DNA of 64,000 bases from Maricaulis maris (GCF_003634045.1 NZ_RBIM01000007.1:124001-188000); one strand, 5' to 3'. Counted from the stretch's first letter, positions 1-7,194 are shown. Notes: a model not told the origin generated them from the sequence alone. Numbers and translations are program-made.

Positions 1-177
1 CTCCTGCAAACCTCCGGCGCTCTGATCTGGTCCGGCCGGGTCGGTGAACGTCTCGACCAGCTCGAACATGTCAGCGACCGCGCCAGCCCTTTGGCCGAAC
101 GCCTGGCGAGGCTGGAAGCCGAGATGCGCCTGGCCCGCGAGAGCCTGGTGCGGATCGAGCGGCGGATGGAGGAGTGA
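1..177 (+). CDS. C-terminal part of a small GTA protein (gp3.5 position)
   Basis: The frame is open from base 1 and ends with TGA at 175-177, giving 58 residues of a protein that begins before the window. The visible part is a charged helix rich in Leu, Arg and Glu, with heptad-like spacing in the last 40 residues and an ending of ERRMEE, so a short coiled coil is likely. It lies just upstream of the prohead protease. In the Rhodobacter capsulatus GTA that slot, between portal and protease, holds the small gene g3.5. Assignment rests on position only, as I recognise no conserved motif. Confidence 0.5.
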   Translation, partial: LLQTSGALIWSGRVGERLDQLEHVSDRASPLAERLARLEAEMRLARESLVRIERRMEE

Positions 178-218
178 GTTTTTTCGATATTGAAGTGAGG
201 CGCCGCAGCGCCCACCAA

Positions 219-348
219 TCCATTCATCGCTTGCCGAGACGTCGCCGCATCCGGTTTTCCAGGTCAAGGGCGCGAAGCGCCGCTACGCGGTTTTACCCTT
301 GAGCTGGAAAACCGGATGCGGCCTGCTGGCTGACAAGTGATCCATGGA
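219..348. repeat. Palindromic repeat family A, copy 1
   Basis: This is a 130-bp element with a long interrupted palindrome. The arm at about 248-266 (ATCCGGTTTTCCAG, then GTCAAGGG) pairs with CCCTTGAG then CTGGAAAACCGGAT at about 296-318. The loop is GC-rich (cgcgaagcgccgctacgcgg). The outer ends are also inverted relative to each other (TCCATnnATCnCTTG). Similar elements occur at 2413-2543 and 43115-43247, with a remnant at 60534-60562. Together with family B it fills the 178-549 gap between GTA genes, where no coding capacity is evident. Confidence 0.85.
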
Positions 349-403
349 TGATTGCGCGCCGACGGCGCTGAATTTCCAACTCTATTCCAACTCCCATCTA
401 CCC

Positions 404-504
404 ACCGTCATCCCCCGGCTTGTCCGGGGGACCTCAACCATCCCGCCAGCCGGTTAGCCGGGGTCCCCCGGACCGGCGCTGTGCGCCGGCCGTGGGATGA
501 CGGT
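404..504. repeat. Palindromic repeat family B, copy 1
   Basis: The element begins ACCGTCATCCCCCGG and ends CCGTGGGATGACGGT, with internal inverted pieces (cccccggcttgtccggggg). The same termini and core recur at 2269-2369. GTCATCCC...GGGATGAC elements of this sort are a familiar class of intergenic repeat in alphaproteobacteria. An in-frame upstream extension of the protease ORF runs through it, but that is best read as noncoding. Confidence 0.8.
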
Positions 505-549
505 GAGCGAGTGATTTCAATCTTCCCCCCCCAAACCCGGAGTCCTCCC

Positions 550-984
550 ATGCCAGATACCCTCGCCATCGAGGGTCATGCCAGCCTGTTCGGGCTGGCT
601 GACCTTGGCGGCGATGTTGTGGCGCGCGGCGCTTTTGCGGCCTCGCTCGCCACCCGCCGCACCATTCCGATGCTGTTCCAGCACGATCCGTTCGAGCCGG
701 TCGGCGTGTGGACCGCGATCACCGAAGACGCGCGCGGCCTGTTCGTGCGCGGCGAAATCCTCGCCACCGGCGCGCGGGGACGGGCGACAGCGGCGCTGGT
801 CCGGCGCGGCGCGGTGGACGGGCTGTCCATCGGCTTTCGCACCCGCGCGGCCCGGCCTCGCAAGGTCCGGGGCCGTCTGCTGACCGCGATCGATCTCTGG
901 GAAGTCTCCATCGTGACCTTCCCCATGCTGCCCCAGGCGCGCCTGCGTCTTGTGGCTCCGGCGGGCGACCGTGTCGCCGCCTGA
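550..984 (+). CDS. GTA prohead protease (gp4, HK97 family)
   Basis: This 144-residue HK97-type prohead serine protease should cleave the scaffold-like N-terminus of the capsid protein during head maturation. The expected triad is visible: His45 in the FQHD motif, Ser93 in DGLSIGFR and Glu118 in LWEVSIVTFPM. I chose the ATG at 550, preceded by a CCGGAG-like site. The reading frame runs open to 352, but that part lies in repeat B and has no family similarity. The capsid gene follows directly, as is usual. Family assignment is firm, and the GTA assignment comes from the complete downstream cluster. Confidence 0.9.
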   Translation: MPDTLAIEGHASLFGLADLGGDVVARGAFAASLATRRTIPMLFQHDPFEPVGVWTAITEDARGLFVRGEILATGARGRATAALVRRGAVDGLSIGFRTRAARPRKVRGRLLTAIDLWEVSIVTFPMLPQARLRLVAPAGDRVAA

Positions 985-1034
985 CTTTCCACCCTTTGAC
1001 AACTCCCACCCTTTTCCAACCCCAGGAGATTTAT

Positions 1035-2246
1035 GTGAGCAAGGAAACCAAGATGACAGCCGCGACCGGTGACAGCCGCGCGGTGATGGGCGAGCTGCTG
1101 GCTGCCTTCGAACAGTTCAAACAGGCCAATGACCAGCGCCTCGCCGAGATCGAGACGCGGGCCGCTGCCGACGTGTTGCTGGAAGACAAGGTCGCCCGCA
1201 TCGACAAGGCCCTCGACAGCCAGAAATCCGCCCTCGACCGGCTGGTCCATGAGGCCGCCCGTCCGGGCCTCGCCACCGGTGCGGACAGGTCCGCGGCCTC
1301 TCTCGGCTTTGCCGCCTATATGCGCAGTGGCCAGATCGGGGAGGGCAAGTCCGCGACCGCCGGTACGCCCGGCGAGGGCGGTCATGTCGTGCCGGTCGAG
1401 ACCGAGGCGCATATCGACCGCCTGCTGGCCGAAGCCTCGCCGATCCGCTCGATCGCCACCGTGCGCCAGAGCACCATGGGCGTGTTCCGCAAACCGGTCT
1501 CGCGCGGCGGCGCAGCGACCGGTTGGGTGTCGGAGACGGCCGCCCGCCCCGAGACCGATGCGCCGAGCCTCGAACTGATCGAATTTCCCGCTGCCGAGCT
1601 CTACGCCATGCCGGCCGCCACCCAGCAATTGCTCGATGACGCCATGGTCGATGTCGAGGACTGGCTGGCGCAAGAGGTCCGCGATGTCTTCGCCGCCCAG
1701 GAAAGCGCGGCCTTTGTCGCCGGCGACGGCATCAACAAGCCGCGCGGTCTGCTGGACTACACGGCGGTTGCCGAGGGCACACAGGCCTGGGGGGAGCTGG
1801 GCTATGTCGCGACCGGCACGGCGGGCGGCTTCGATGCGGCAGATCCGGCCGATGCGCTGATCGACCTCATCTATGCGCCCAAGACCGCCTATCGCGCCAA
1901 GGGCCGTTTCGTGATGAACCGTCAGACGGTCTCTGCCGTGCGCCGCTTCAAAGATGCCGACGGCAATTATCTCTGGCAGCCGGCGCTGGGCGAGGGCGCA
2001 AGCTCGACCCTGCTCGGCTATCCGGTCACCGAGGCCGAGGACATGCCCGATATCGGCGCTGACAGCCATTCGATTGCTTTTGGCGATTTCGCCCGCGGCT
2101 ATCTCGTCCTCGACCGCCAGGGCGTCGAGGTTCTGCGCGACCCGTTCAGCGCCAAACCCTATGTCCTCTTCTACACCACCAAACGCGTTGGCGGCGGGGT
2201 GCAGGATTTCGAGGCGATCAAGCTGCTGAAGTTCGGCGAGAGCTGA
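1035..2246 (+). CDS. GTA major capsid protein (gp5, HK97 fold)
   Basis: This 403-residue phage capsid family protein forms the GTA head. The first ~80 residues are a charged coiled coil (VMGELLAAFEQFKQ onward), the delta domain that the prohead protease removes. The body has the typical capsid pattern: EGGHVVPVE near the mature N-terminus, then PAATQQLLDDA, and FGDFARGYLVLDRQG near the C-terminus. The start is GTG at 1035, seven bases after AGGAG. The ATG at 1033 is followed at once by a stop in its own frame. The frame is open further upstream but overlaps the protease gene in another frame, so the extension is rejected. Length matches GTA capsids of about 400 residues. Confidence 0.92.
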   Translation: MSKETKMTAATGDSRAVMGELLAAFEQFKQANDQRLAEIETRAAADVLLEDKVARIDKALDSQKSALDRLVHEAARPGLATGADRSAASLGFAAYMRSGQIGEGKSATAGTPGEGGHVVPVETEAHIDRLLAEASPIRSIATVRQSTMGVFRKPVSRGGAATGWVSETAARPETDAPSLELIEFPAAELYAMPAATQQLLDDAMVDVEDWLAQEVRDVFAAQESAAFVAGDGINKPRGLLDYTAVAEGTQAWGELGYVATGTAGGFDAADPADALIDLIYAPKTAYRAKGRFVMNRQTVSAVRRFKDADGNYLWQPALGEGASSTLLGYPVTEAEDMPDIGADSHSIAFGDFARGYLVLDRQGVEVLRDPFSAKPYVLFYTTKRVGGGVQDFEAIKLLKFGES

Positions 2247-2268
2247 GTTCCTGATCCTGTGCAAATTT

Positions 2269-2369
2269 ACCGTCATCCCCCGGCTTGTCCGGGGGACCTC
2301 AGCCAAACCGTCGACGGGCAAGCGCAGGTCCCCCGGATGACCGCTACGCGGCCACCGTGGGATGACGGT
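2269..2369. repeat. Palindromic repeat family B, copy 2
   Basis: It has the same termini as the copy at 404-504 (ACCGTCATCCCCCGG and CCGTGGGATGACGGT) and the same CTTGTCCGGGGGACCTCA core, with a diverged middle. It lies directly after the capsid gene. With repeat A copy 2 it occupies the gap 2247-2563, in which I see no gene. Confidence 0.8.
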
Positions 2370-2412
2370 GTTTTGTGGTGGTCGGTGTGACGCGCCTCCG
2401 GGCGCTCACCCC

Positions 2413-2543
2413 GCCATACACCCCTTGCCGGGACGTCGCCGTATCCGGTTTTCCAGGTCAAGGGCGCCGCAGGCGCCGCTCCGCGGTTTCACCCTTGAGC
2501 TGGAAAACCGGATACGGCCTTTTGGCTGACAAGGGATTTATGG
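2413..2543. repeat. Palindromic repeat family A, copy 2
   Basis: This copy is nearly identical to copy 1. The arms are GTATCCGGTTTTCCAG and CTGGAAAACCGGATAC, so the single arm difference from copy 1 (GCATCC/GGATGC) is matched on the other arm. The loop (ggcgccgcaggcgccgctccgcgg) differs from copy 1 but is the same as in copy 3. It lies just beyond the 3' end of the antisense membrane gene and could act as its terminator, although there is no T-tract. Confidence 0.85.
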
Positions 2544-2563
2544 CTCAGTCCGCGCTGAGGTGC

Positions 2564-3184
2564 TCAGTCATAATGCCATCCGACAAAGGGAAAGCTCGAT
2601 GCCGCGCCGCGCGCTCGCAAGCGCCCCATGCGGTAGATGTTGGCGACCGCGCTCAAAAGCATCAGCAGCGCGAACGGGGCGGTAATAATAGTCAGTGGCG
2701 GAGCGAGGAAATACAGCCAAGCGCCGGCTTGTGGCTCGATCAGGGCCAGGACAATCGCGATGATCAGGCCGCCGACGAACACGCCCGCGCCATGGCCGAG
2801 CACCGGCAGGTGCAGGCGGTCTTCCTCGATATGCCAGGCCGGCGAGACATCACGCGCATGATCGGCTGCCCAGACCACGCCATAAACCTTGAACCACCAG
2901 GGCAGGGGATCGGGGCCGAGTTGTGCCCGGCGGCGCAGGACAGGGCGCAGGATCGCGCGAAAGACTGGCGGCAGCACAACGGCCGGAATGATCGGTGTCA
3001 GCAAGATGGGCATCAACACTATCGGCACCGGGTCTACAACCCACAAACGCAAAAGCACGACCCAGACCACCACACTGGCCAGACCGGCCAGTGTGAAAAC
3101 CCCGACCTCGACCCAGAACGGCTTCACCGCCTCGGGCGGAAAGCGGACCCCATCTTCGTCCTCTGAAACGGAGTTTCCCCCCAT
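2564..3184 (-). CDS. Antisense membrane protein inserted in the GTA cluster
   Basis: This predicted 206-residue protein has four likely membrane segments (about residues 23-45, 53-75, 136-153 and 160-180) and acidic residues near the N-terminus (SEDEDG). I do not recognise the family. It runs against the GTA genes and its ATG lies in the same CATG as the start of the forward adaptor gene, so the two start codons overlap on opposite strands. An AAGGAG site lies about 11 bases upstream on the minus strand. The hydrophobicity pattern supports a real gene; the competing forward frame at 2375-3166 shows no such pattern. The role is unknown, and it looks like a gene carried within the GTA cluster. 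Confidence 0.7.
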   Translation of the reverse strand: MGGNSVSEDEDGVRFPPEAVKPFWVEVGVFTLAGLASVVVWVVLLRLWVVDPVPIVLMPILLTPIIPAVVLPPVFRAILRPVLRRRAQLGPDPLPWWFKVYGVVWAADHARDVSPAWHIEEDRLHLPVLGHGAGVFVGGLIIAIVLALIEPQAGAWLYFLAPPLTIITAPFALLMLLSAVANIYRMGRLRARGAASSFPFVGWHYD

Positions 3185-3761
3185 GTCCCTCACACTCCTT
3201 GACCCGCCCGCCGCGGAGCCTGTCAGCCTGTCCGAAGCCAGGGCCCGCCTGCGGGTGGCGGATGCGTCGCAGGATGACGCGATCAACCACTGGATACAAA
3301 CCGCCCGGGCGCGTGTCGAGCGGGATACCGGGCGGGCGCTTCTCTCCCAGACCTGGCTCGAGCGCCGCGATGTCTGGTGGGGCGAGGGGCGTCTTTCGGC
3401 CTTCGGGACGCGGTTTCGCCTGTTGAAACCGCCCCTGATCGCGCTGGAAGCGGTCACGGTATACGGGCTGGATGATGCGCCGTCGGAGATTGATCCGGCG
3501 GCGTTTTTTGTCGACACGCTGAGCGCTCCGGGGCGGCTGGTCCTGCGACCGGGCATGAGCTGGCCGCAGCCGGGCCGGGCGGCAGCGGGGATCGAGATCC
3601 GCTTTCGCTGCGGCTATGGCGACCAGCCTGATGACGTGCCGGCGCCGCTGCGCGAAGCCATTCTCCAGCTCACCGTGCATCTTGCGGAAACGGGCGGCGC
3701 CAGTGCCCTGCCGCCCGGCGTGGCCGACCTGATCCGGCCTTTCCGTCCGGTGATGTTGTGA
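3183..3761 (+). CDS. GTA head-tail adaptor (gp6, phage gp6/phiE125 gp8 family)
   Basis: This 192-residue head-tail connector-type protein should form the ring joining the portal to the tail. It shows the family layout: PVSLSEARARLRV near residue 15, then DAINHWIQTARARVERDTGR, and a C-terminal region with LREAILQLTVHL. The first methionine (MSLTLLDPP) is preceded by ACGGAG about nine bases away. The stop overlaps the next gene's GTG by four bases, so the two are probably translationally coupled. In the R. capsulatus GTA a gp7 gene follows; here it is absent. Confidence 0.88.
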   Translation: MSLTLLDPPAAEPVSLSEARARLRVADASQDDAINHWIQTARARVERDTGRALLSQTWLERRDVWWGEGRLSAFGTRFRLLKPPLIALEAVTVYGLDDAPSEIDPAAFFVDTLSAPGRLVLRPGMSWPQPGRAAAGIEIRFRCGYGDQPDDVPAPLREAILQLTVHLAETGGASALPPGVADLIRPFRPVML

Positions 3762-4171
3762 GCGGCGTGATTGAGGCTCTGCGCGCGGCCCTGACAGCGC
3801 AGTTTGCCAGCGATCCGGCGGTGATGATCCTGCTGGGCGATCCCTTGCGACTTTATGACGAGCGCGACGGACGTGCAGCCTTCCCGCACGCCAGCTGGGG
3901 CCGCGTGGAGACGCGCGAAAGCGGCGCCGATGATGTCCGCCTGCTGGACATCCGCCTGACACTTGATGTCTGGCATCGCGATGGCGATCCCGACCCGGTG
4001 GTCACGGCCCTGGCCGATGCGGTTGCCAGTGCGTCACCGGATCTGCCTGCCCCCTGGCGCCTGATCAGCCTGACGCCGACCTATCGCGACGTCTTTGCGA
4101 CGCGGGACCGACGCTTGAAACGCGGACTGTTGCGGGTAAGGGCTGTGGCGGGGGCGCAGGTGTCGGCGTGA
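3758..4171 (+). CDS. GTA tail terminator (gp8, DUF3168)
   Basis: This 137-residue DUF3168 protein is expected to cap the tail tube at the head-proximal end. The typical start (VIEALRAALTAQF...), LLDIRLTLDVWHRDGDP in the middle and LRVRAV near the end fit the family. The GTG start overlaps the adaptor stop (GTGA), which favours this start over internal ones. Instead of the tail tube gene, about 980 bases of accessory sequence follow. Confidence 0.88.
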   Translation: MSGVIEALRAALTAQFASDPAVMILLGDPLRLYDERDGRAAFPHASWGRVETRESGADDVRLLDIRLTLDVWHRDGDPDPVVTALADAVASASPDLPAPWRLISLTPTYRDVFATRDRRLKRGLLRVRAVAGAQVSA

Positions 4172-4322
4172 AATCGGCACAATTGCTGCCTATATTGGCG
4201 CTTGCGGGTCAGAAGTGGTGCCGGAAGGGGTGACTGTTTACGGCCCGGTAAGCGCGCCTGCGCTATAGACCAGACAGGCGAAACCGGCTAAAAATTGCCA
4301 CAAGTCGATCAGGAGTTTTGTG

Positions 4323-4400
4323 ATGCATCGTGAAGGTACAAACCGGATTGAGGGTAGCAATCGTGAAGGCACCAACCGGCTCGAGGGCACGAATCGCTGA
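4323..4400 (+). CDS. 25-residue EGTNR-repeat peptide
   Basis: This short ORF of 26 codons has an AGGAG site eight bases before its ATG. After MHR, the peptide is four copies of an EGTNR-like unit at residues 4-8, 10-14 (EGSNR), 15-19 and 21-25. The copies use different codons for the same residues (gaa/gag, ggt/ggc, aca/acc/acg, aac/aat, cgg/cgt/cgc), which suggests selection on the peptide rather than recent DNA duplication. A rho-independent terminator starts 18 bases after the stop, so it looks like a complete minimal gene. The peptide is very hydrophilic with no membrane segment, so it is unlike known type I toxins. I know no family; function unknown. Confidence 0.6.
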   Translation: MHREGTNRIEGSNREGTNRLEGTNR

Positions 4401-4418
4401 TTGGCGGCGCGTTGCACG

Positions 4419-4441
4419 GCCCGGCTTGTCCGGGCTTTTTT
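4419..4441 (+). terminator. Rho-independent terminator after the EGTNR peptide
   Basis: A perfect six-pair stem (GCCCGG/CCGGGC) with a CTTGT loop is followed directly by six T. It would end transcription after the short peptide ORF and is one of two terminators lying between GTA genes. Confidence 0.85.
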
Positions 4442-4526
4442 GTGCCCGCACATGCCCGCTAAGGTGGTGAGTGAGAGTTGTGCGTGATTTCGGCGCCCAA
4501 AGGTCGGCGCGCACAGGAGGGGCATT

Positions 4527-5051
4527 TTGAGCCTGTTGCAAATTCTGCCGGCCATGTCGCCATTTGTCCTGCTCCTGTCGGTCGGGATAGCGTGGCTGGC
4601 CTACCGGGATGCGCGTCGGCGCAACCGCATGGATCATGATGAAGCCCGCAAGCGCGACCAGGTCTCCAAGTCTTTTGACCACATTATCGAGCAGACCCGT
4701 GATCGCGACCTGATCGAGATGAATGAGCAATTCAAGGCCGTGATCGACAGCCTGAAGAAAACCGGGCCGGGTCCCTATGGTTTGGCCGAGGTCGAAGGTC
4801 ATTTCGTCAAACACCGCCAGGCCGCCATTGATGCGGCGGAGGTGATCACCAAGCTGTTCAACTATTATGAGGCGACCGCGATCGGGATCAGCCTGGGTGC
4901 GCTCGACGAGGAAATCATCAAGCAGTGGTGGCGCGCCAGCTATGTTGCGGATTGGCAGGACTTCTCCGCCTATGTCACCGAAAAGCGTGAGCGCGATGGC
5001 CGCGAGGCACTCTACCTGCAATATCAGAGGCAGGCCGAACGCTGGGCCTGA
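4527..5051 (+). CDS. Membrane-anchored hypothetical protein inside the GTA cluster
   Basis: This 174-residue protein has one N-terminal membrane segment (about residues 8-25) followed by a charged stop-transfer stretch (RDARRRNRMDHDEARKRDQ). The rest is a helical cytoplasmic domain with HFVKHRQAAIDAAEVITKLF and WWRASYVADWQDF, which resembles DUF4760-like small membrane proteins; that likeness is uncertain. The start is TTG at 4527, six bases after a perfect AGGAGG. The gene lies between two terminators, so it is probably transcribed separately from the GTA genes. Nothing ties it to particle structure. Confidence 0.75.
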   Translation: MSLLQILPAMSPFVLLLSVGIAWLAYRDARRRNRMDHDEARKRDQVSKSFDHIIEQTRDRDLIEMNEQFKAVIDSLKKTGPGPYGLAEVEGHFVKHRQAAIDAAEVITKLFNYYEATAIGISLGALDEEIIKQWWRASYVADWQDFSAYVTEKRERDGREALYLQYQRQAERWA

Positions 5052-5080
5052 CCGGCCCCCACCTACCCCCACCCCACCCA

Positions 5081-5106
5081 ACCGCCCCCAACCGGGCGGT
5101 TTTTTT
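5081..5106 (+). terminator. Rho-independent terminator before the tail tube gene
   Basis: A seven-pair stem ACCGCCC/GGGCGGT with loop CCAACC is followed by six T. It sits 30 bases after the membrane protein gene and 45 bases before the tail tube gene. A single long GTA transcript would have to read through it, or the tail genes need their own promoter. Confidence 0.9.
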
Positions 5107-5150
5107 GTGCCTGACACCCAGACCTGATCCCCGAATGAAGGAGCCTTGCC

Positions 5151-5567
5151 ATGAGCGTGCAATCCGGCCGCGATATCCTGATCCGTATCGGCGATGGCGG
5201 TGATCCGCCCGTGTTCACCAGTGCCGCCGGGCTGCGGTTGAAGACGATTTCGCTCAATGCGCGCACGGTGGATGTGACGAATGCCGACAGTGCTGAAGGC
5301 TGGCGCGAGCTGTTGGCCGGGGCAGGCGTGAAGACCTGTTCCGTGTCCGGCTCGGGTGTCTTTGTGGATGTCGCCGCAGATGCACAGATCCGGCAGGCGT
5401 TTTTTGATCAGGCGGCGCTGGCCTGGCAGCTCGTCATTCCCGATTTCGGCACGCTGACCGGGCCTTTTCAGGTCGCGGCGCTGGATTATGCCGGCCGCCA
5501 TGATGGCGAGGCGACCTGGTCGATGAGCCTGGCCTCGGCCGGTCCGCTGGTGTTTGCGGCGCTCTGA
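5151..5567 (+). CDS. GTA major tail (tube) protein (gp9)
   Basis: This 138-residue protein of the TP901-1-like major tail family forms the tail tube. Typical features are SGRDILIRIGDGGDP at the start, LNARTVDVTNADSAEGWRELL in the middle and a DGEATWSMSLASAG strand pair near the C-terminus. The ATG follows AAGGAG by eight bases. It opens the contiguous tail block that runs to 12106 with overlapping genes. Confidence 0.9.
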   Translation: MSVQSGRDILIRIGDGGDPPVFTSAAGLRLKTISLNARTVDVTNADSAEGWRELLAGAGVKTCSVSGSGVFVDVAADAQIRQAFFDQAALAWQLVIPDFGTLTGPFQVAALDYAGRHDGEATWSMSLASAGPLVFAAL

Positions 5568-5568
5568 G

Positions 5569-5838
5569 ATGGCCAATCCGCAACGCGGCGAGGTCGAACT
5601 TCTCGCCGGTGAGATGCGGCTGACGTTGTGTCTCACACTGGGCGCGCTGGCCGAGATCGAAGCGCTGAACCGGGACGGCGGGCCGCTGAATGCCGACCGG
5701 CTGTTGCGCCTGGTTGAAATCCTGGCTCGCGGTGGCGGCAGTGCCATCACCTTGGAAGCCCTCAAGGCCGCTCCGCTGTCGCTGACGCAAGCGGCCGATG
5801 CGGTTGCCGCCTGCCTCGCGGCGGGGATGGAGGCATGA
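5569..5838 (+). CDS. GTA gp10-like tail assembly protein
   Basis: This 89-residue protein matches the GTA gp10 / phage tail assembly chaperone type: it begins ANPQRGEVEL, then has LTLGALAEIEAL and LLRLVEILARGG. It should assist tape measure folding or tube assembly and is not expected in the particle. The chosen ATG lies in TGAGATG right after the tube gene stop; an in-frame upstream start would overlap that gene. It overlaps the next gene by four bases. Confidence 0.85.
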   Translation: MANPQRGEVELLAGEMRLTLCLTLGALAEIEALNRDGGPLNADRLLRLVEILARGGGSAITLEALKAAPLSLTQAADAVAACLAAGMEA

Positions 5839-6023
5839 ATTGGGCTGCCATCCTGCGCACCGGGCTGGCGCTCGGCCTGATGCCTGACGCGCTTTGGCGC
5901 CTGTCGCTGGTCGAGTGGCGCGCCCTGACCGCCGCCAGCGGTCCGCCGCCGCTCGACCGGGCCGGGCTGGACGCCCTGCGCGCCCGTTTTCCTGACAATT
6001 CTGGCAAGGAGGCCGAGAGATGA
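5835..6023 (+). CDS. GTA gp10.1-like phage tail assembly chaperone
   Basis: This 62-residue protein starts NWAAILRTGLALGLMPDALWRLSLVEW, with the W-x-LSL-x-EW motif of small alphaproteobacterial phage tail assembly chaperones (gp10.1 slot). It overlaps both neighbours by ATGA, which supports its small size as real. It probably works with the gene before it in tape measure assembly, like lambda gpG/gpGT, although here both are separate genes. Confidence 0.85.
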   Translation: MNWAAILRTGLALGLMPDALWRLSLVEWRALTAASGPPPLDRAGLDALRARFPDNSGKEAER

Positions 6024-6535
6024 GTCCATCCTCTTCCGATAATCCGCTGGACGAATTCGCCGACGGAGCCGGTCAGCGCGCCGCTGAGGCGCTGGAGACG
6101 GCTTTTGAACGCGCCGGCAGCCGGATCGAGCAGGCGCTTGGCCGGGCGGCGCGCTCGGGTGAGGCGGATTTTTCGCGCATGACTGAGGCCATCCTGGCTG
6201 ATCTGGCCCGGCTGGCGGCGCAGCAGGCGATCGAACGCCCATTGGCCGGGCTGATCGACCGGGTGCTGGGGTCGGTGACGCCGTCCGGCGCCCGGGCCGA
6301 GGGCGGGCCGGTGCAGGCAGGCGCGGCCTATCTGGTCGGCGAGCGCGGGCCGGAAGTCTTCGTGCCGGGCACAAGCGGGCAGATCGGCGCACCGGCTGGC
6401 GGCAAGACGGTGCACATCCATCTCACCCTGCCACCCGGTAGTCGTGGCGACAGCGAACGTGCCGTGGCGCAATCGCGCGCCCGCATCGCGCGCAGCCTCG
6501 CCCGGGCGGTTGATGAGGGGCGGCGTTGGTCATGA
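6020..6535 (+). CDS. GTA tape measure protein (gp11)
   Basis: This 171-residue phage tail tape measure protein sets tail length. The N-terminal part is helical and charged (ALETAFERAGSRIEQALGRA). Residues ~95-125 carry the family motif EGGPVQAGAAYLVGERGPEVFVPG, here split as AEGGPV, then AAYLVGERGPE, then VFVPGTSG. It is short compared with phage tape measures, as expected for short GTA tails. ATGA overlaps exist at both ends. Confidence 0.85.
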   Translation: MSPSSSDNPLDEFADGAGQRAAEALETAFERAGSRIEQALGRAARSGEADFSRMTEAILADLARLAAQQAIERPLAGLIDRVLGSVTPSGARAEGGPVQAGAAYLVGERGPEVFVPGTSGQIGAPAGGKTVHIHLTLPPGSRGDSERAVAQSRARIARSLARAVDEGRRWS

Positions 6536-7158
6536 GCGTGTTTCACGAGATCCGCTTTCCCTTCTCCGTATCGATCGGGGCCTCGGGTGGTCCCGAGCGG
6601 CGCACGCAGATCGTGCCGCTCCTGTCCGGCCGCGAGCAACGCAACACGCCCTGGGCCGACAGTCGCCGCCGCTATGATGCCGGGCCGGGTGTGCGGTCCT
6701 TGGCTGATATCCACACCCTGATTGAATTTTTCGAGGCGCGGCGCGGTCCGCTGCACGGGTTTCGCTTCCGCGACCCGTTCGACAATCGCTCGGCCGCCCC
6801 CGACCAGGCGCCATCACCGACCGATCAGATACTGGGCAATGGTGATGGCGCGACAACCATATTCCAGCTGGTCAAATCCTATGCCAGTGGCGGCGAAAGC
6901 TGGACGCGGATCATCGAAAAGCCGGTCGACGGGTCGGTCCTGGTCGCGCTGGACGGGGTGGCGACGAGCGACTTTGTGGTCGATCCGGCGACCGGCCTGG
7001 TCACGCTGGCCAGCCCGCCGGCCAGCGATGTTGTGGTGACAGCCGGTTTTGCCTTTGACGTGCCGGTGCGTTTCGACGCCGACCGGCTCGATCTCGCCCT
7101 GGACGAACCCGGCGCGGCCAGCGCGCTCTCCATCCCCCTCATCGAAATCAGACCCTGA
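6532..7158 (+). CDS. GTA distal tail protein (gp12, DUF2460)
   Basis: This 208-residue DUF2460 protein forms the distal tail/baseplate ring. Recognisable stretches are FHEIRFPFSVSIGASGGPERRTQI, cut here as FPFSVSIGASGG and RRTQIV, then RRRYDAGPGVRSL and LHGFRFRDPFD. I took ATG 6532, which overlaps the tape measure stop, over the in-frame TTG six bases upstream. A small GC hairpin at 7164-7180 separates it from the hub gene. Confidence 0.9.
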   Translation: MSVFHEIRFPFSVSIGASGGPERRTQIVPLLSGREQRNTPWADSRRRYDAGPGVRSLADIHTLIEFFEARRGPLHGFRFRDPFDNRSAAPDQAPSPTDQILGNGDGATTIFQLVKSYASGGESWTRIIEKPVDGSVLVALDGVATSDFVVDPATGLVTLASPPASDVVVTAGFAFDVPVRFDADRLDLALDEPGAASALSIPLIEIRP

Positions 7159-7194
7159 ACCGTCGCCCCCGAGCGGGGCGGCAAGGAGGTGTTC

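Noticed and set aside
708-1034. N-terminal extension of the capsid frame
   Set aside because: It overlaps the protease gene in another frame and lacks family similarity; the GTG at 1035 has a good ribosome site.
576-2321. Long minus-strand frame opposite protease and capsid genes
   Set aside because: It mirrors two well-recognised forward genes, shows no domain or hydrophobic pattern, and such shadows are common in GC-rich DNA.
2375-3166. Plus-strand frame opposite the antisense membrane gene
   Set aside because: Its product is low-complexity and charged, whereas the minus-strand product has clear membrane segments. Part of it also lies in repeat A.
4263-6392. 709-residue minus-strand frame
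   Set aside because: It runs opposite six tail-region genes with overlapping ATGA junctions and is rich in Arg and Pro, as expected from noncoding translation.
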